A stretch of 64,000 nucleotides of DNA from JAGRGG01 sp965217265 (GTDB lineage: Bacteria > Pseudomonadota > Alphaproteobacteria > Geminicoccales > Geminicoccaceae): positions 682,001 through 746,000 of the forward strand of contig CBDCHP010000018.1 of the NCBI GenBank assembly GCA_965217265.1, in the 5' to 3' direction. The first letter of the stretch is position 1, and each line of letters starts with the position of its first letter. Positions 63,027-64,000 of the stretch are shown here, piece by piece. The position numbers and the translations under genes were made by a program. The notes beneath the pieces were generated by a model. It was not told the DNA's origin. It was given only the letters and a program-made list of their open reading frames with translations, and ran no database searches.

Positions 63027-64000
63027 CCAAGGACGCCCTGCCGACTTGGGTCGAGATCGGGCTGATCCCGCTCCTCAACCTGACGCTCGCCTTCCTCGTC
63101 ACCGGCATCATCGTCGTCGTCTTGGGCGAGAACCCGCTGCGCGCCGTCGAACTGCTGCTCTACGGCGCGTTCGGCTACGGTAGCGCCTGGGGCTACACCC
63201 TCTTCTACACGACGAACTTCATCTTCACCGGGCTTGCCGTGGCGCTCGCCTTCCACGCCGGCCTGTTCAACATCGGCGGCGAGGGGCAGGCCTACCTAGG
63301 CGGCCTCGGCGCCGGCCTCGTCGCGCTGGCGCTCGGCGGCGGTCCCGCCATCCTCGTCCTGCCCTTGTGCGTCTTGGGCGCCGCCCTGTTCGGGGCGCTG
63401 TGGGGTTTCATCCCCGGTTGGCTGCAAGCAAGGCGCGGCAGCCACGTCGTCATCACGACGATCATGCTGAACTTCGTCGCCGCCGCCCTCATGACCTACC
63501 TGATGGTCAACGTCCTGATCGTGTCGGGCAGCCAGATCCCCGAGAGCGCCCGCTTCGGCGAGGGCGCCTTGATGCCGCACTTAAGCGGCCTGTTCGCCGT
63601 CTTCGGCCTCGACCTCGGCCGCTCGCCCTTGAACGTCTCGCTGTTCTTGGCGCTGATCGCCTGCGTCGTCGTCTGGGCCTTCGTCTGGAAGACGCGGCCC
63701 GGCTACGAGATCCGCGTCGTCGGCCAGAGCGAGCCCGCCGCCCGCTACGCCGGCATCGACCCCGGCCGCCGGGTCATCCTGGCGATGACGCTCTCAGGGG
63801 CACTCGCCGGTCTCATGGCGGTGAACGAGGTCTTGGGCGCGCAGGGCCGCATCGTGCTGGGCTTCACCGGCGGCTACGGCTTCGTCGGCATCGCGGTCGC
63901 GCTCATGGGCCGCAACCACCCGCTCGGCATCGTGCTCGCGGCGCTTCTCTTCGGCGCCCTCTACCAAGGCGGTTCCGAACTCGCCTTCGACATGCCGGCG
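63023..64000 (+). CDS. ABC transporter permease (nucleoside/BMP type), 3' end outside the window
   Basis: Open from the ATG at 63023 to the window edge, 326 residues so far, with about eight membrane helices. Family blocks: FIFTGLAVALAFHAGLFNIG followed by GEGQAYLGGLGAGL, VVITTIMLNFVAAALMTYLM, and GYEIRVVGQSEPAARYAGID, then LSGALAGLMAVNEVLGA and GYGFVGIAVALMGRNHPLGI. It matches the YufP-type permease of BMP systems; a second permease gene normally follows. Start chosen because ATGA couples it to the ATPase. Confidence 0.94.
   Translation, partial: MTKDALPTWVEIGLIPLLNLTLAFLVTGIIVVVLGENPLRAVELLLYGAFGYGSAWGYTLFYTTNFIFTGLAVALAFHAGLFNIGGEGQAYLGGLGAGLVALALGGGPAILVLPLCVLGAALFGALWGFIPGWLQARRGSHVVITTIMLNFVAAALMTYLMVNVLIVSGSQIPESARFGEGALMPHLSGLFAVFGLDLGRSPLNVSLFLALIACVVVWAFVWKTRPGYEIRVVGQSEPAARYAGIDPGRRVILAMTLSGALAGLMAVNEVLGAQGRIVLGFTGGYGFVGIAVALMGRNHPLGIVLAALLFGALYQGGSELAFDMPA

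Overview
The window is GC-rich, gene-dense DNA from a free-living alphaproteobacterium; Rhodospirillales-like is my best guess, but only the class is well supported. Signs of the class are the petABC (fbc) operon, the lptE-holA pair, usg, the ppsR/hemE divergent pair around a candidate replication origin, the mnmE-mnmG-rsmG-parA-parB chromosome-maintenance cluster with two exact parS sites, a ChrR-type anti-sigma factor, and GANTC (CcrM-type) sites clustered at the candidate origin. I recognised no rRNA, tRNA or CRISPR array.

Layout. 0-3.2 kb: 3'-less trmL facing away from petABC (cytochrome bc1). 3.4-5.0 kb: a small unknown gene, a frameshifted jacalin-like lectin gene and usg. 5.0-7.3 kb: groESL under a CIRCE operator, a second degenerate CIRCE and a possible sigma-32 promoter. 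7.4-13.7 kb: NUDIX and FIST genes with an unusual junction, then a REC-PAS-GGDEF-EAL regulator and a hybrid histidine kinase, a likely c-di-GMP signalling pair. 13.8-18.5 kb: an OafA-like acyltransferase and part of a PQQ-alcohol-dehydrogenase-associated ABC cluster (binding protein and beta-propeller, no ATPase or permease beside them). 18.6-20.2 kb: lptE-holA. 20.2-23.1 kb: an AT-rich, decayed island with an IS1-family element, two unknown genes and a stump of a type I secretion ABC transporter. 23.1-28.5 kb: ppsR, candidate oriC, hemE, hemJ, rho. 28.7-30.8 kb: DUF1810 and a PIN-domain toxin-antitoxin pair in AT-rich DNA. 30.8-43.5 kb: EamA exporter, quinone oxidoreductase, DUF255 protein, mnmE, a CPA1 antiporter with a cyclic-nucleotide domain, mnmG, rsmG, parA, parB. 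43.5-55.6 kb: housekeeping genes (acyl-CoA synthetase, oligoendopeptidase F, ABC1 kinase, J-domain protein, lipases, gluQ, purD, an orphan MT-A70 methyltransferase, argC). 55.7-58.6 kb: three unknown genes, two of them tandem paralogues, followed by an ECF sigma/ChrR pair. 58.8-64 kb: bioY, a Sua5/TsaC protein and a BMP-type nucleoside ABC transporter running off the end.

The most unusual feature is a dispersed intergenic repeat family, nine copies in 64 kb (R1-R9). Full copies are about 120-150 bp inverted pairs of terminator-like arms. Each arm starts TGAACGCTTCGCG, folds into a short GC hairpin and runs into a T-rich tract. The outer TGA is often the stop codon of the neighbouring gene. 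I know of no name for it. Other points of interest are the candidate oriC, a NUDIX gene with no ordinary start codon lying in frame behind FIST, an 11-bp tandem duplication that breaks a lectin gene, a ChrR that has lost both zinc-site cysteines, and a paralogous three-gene cluster of unknown function.
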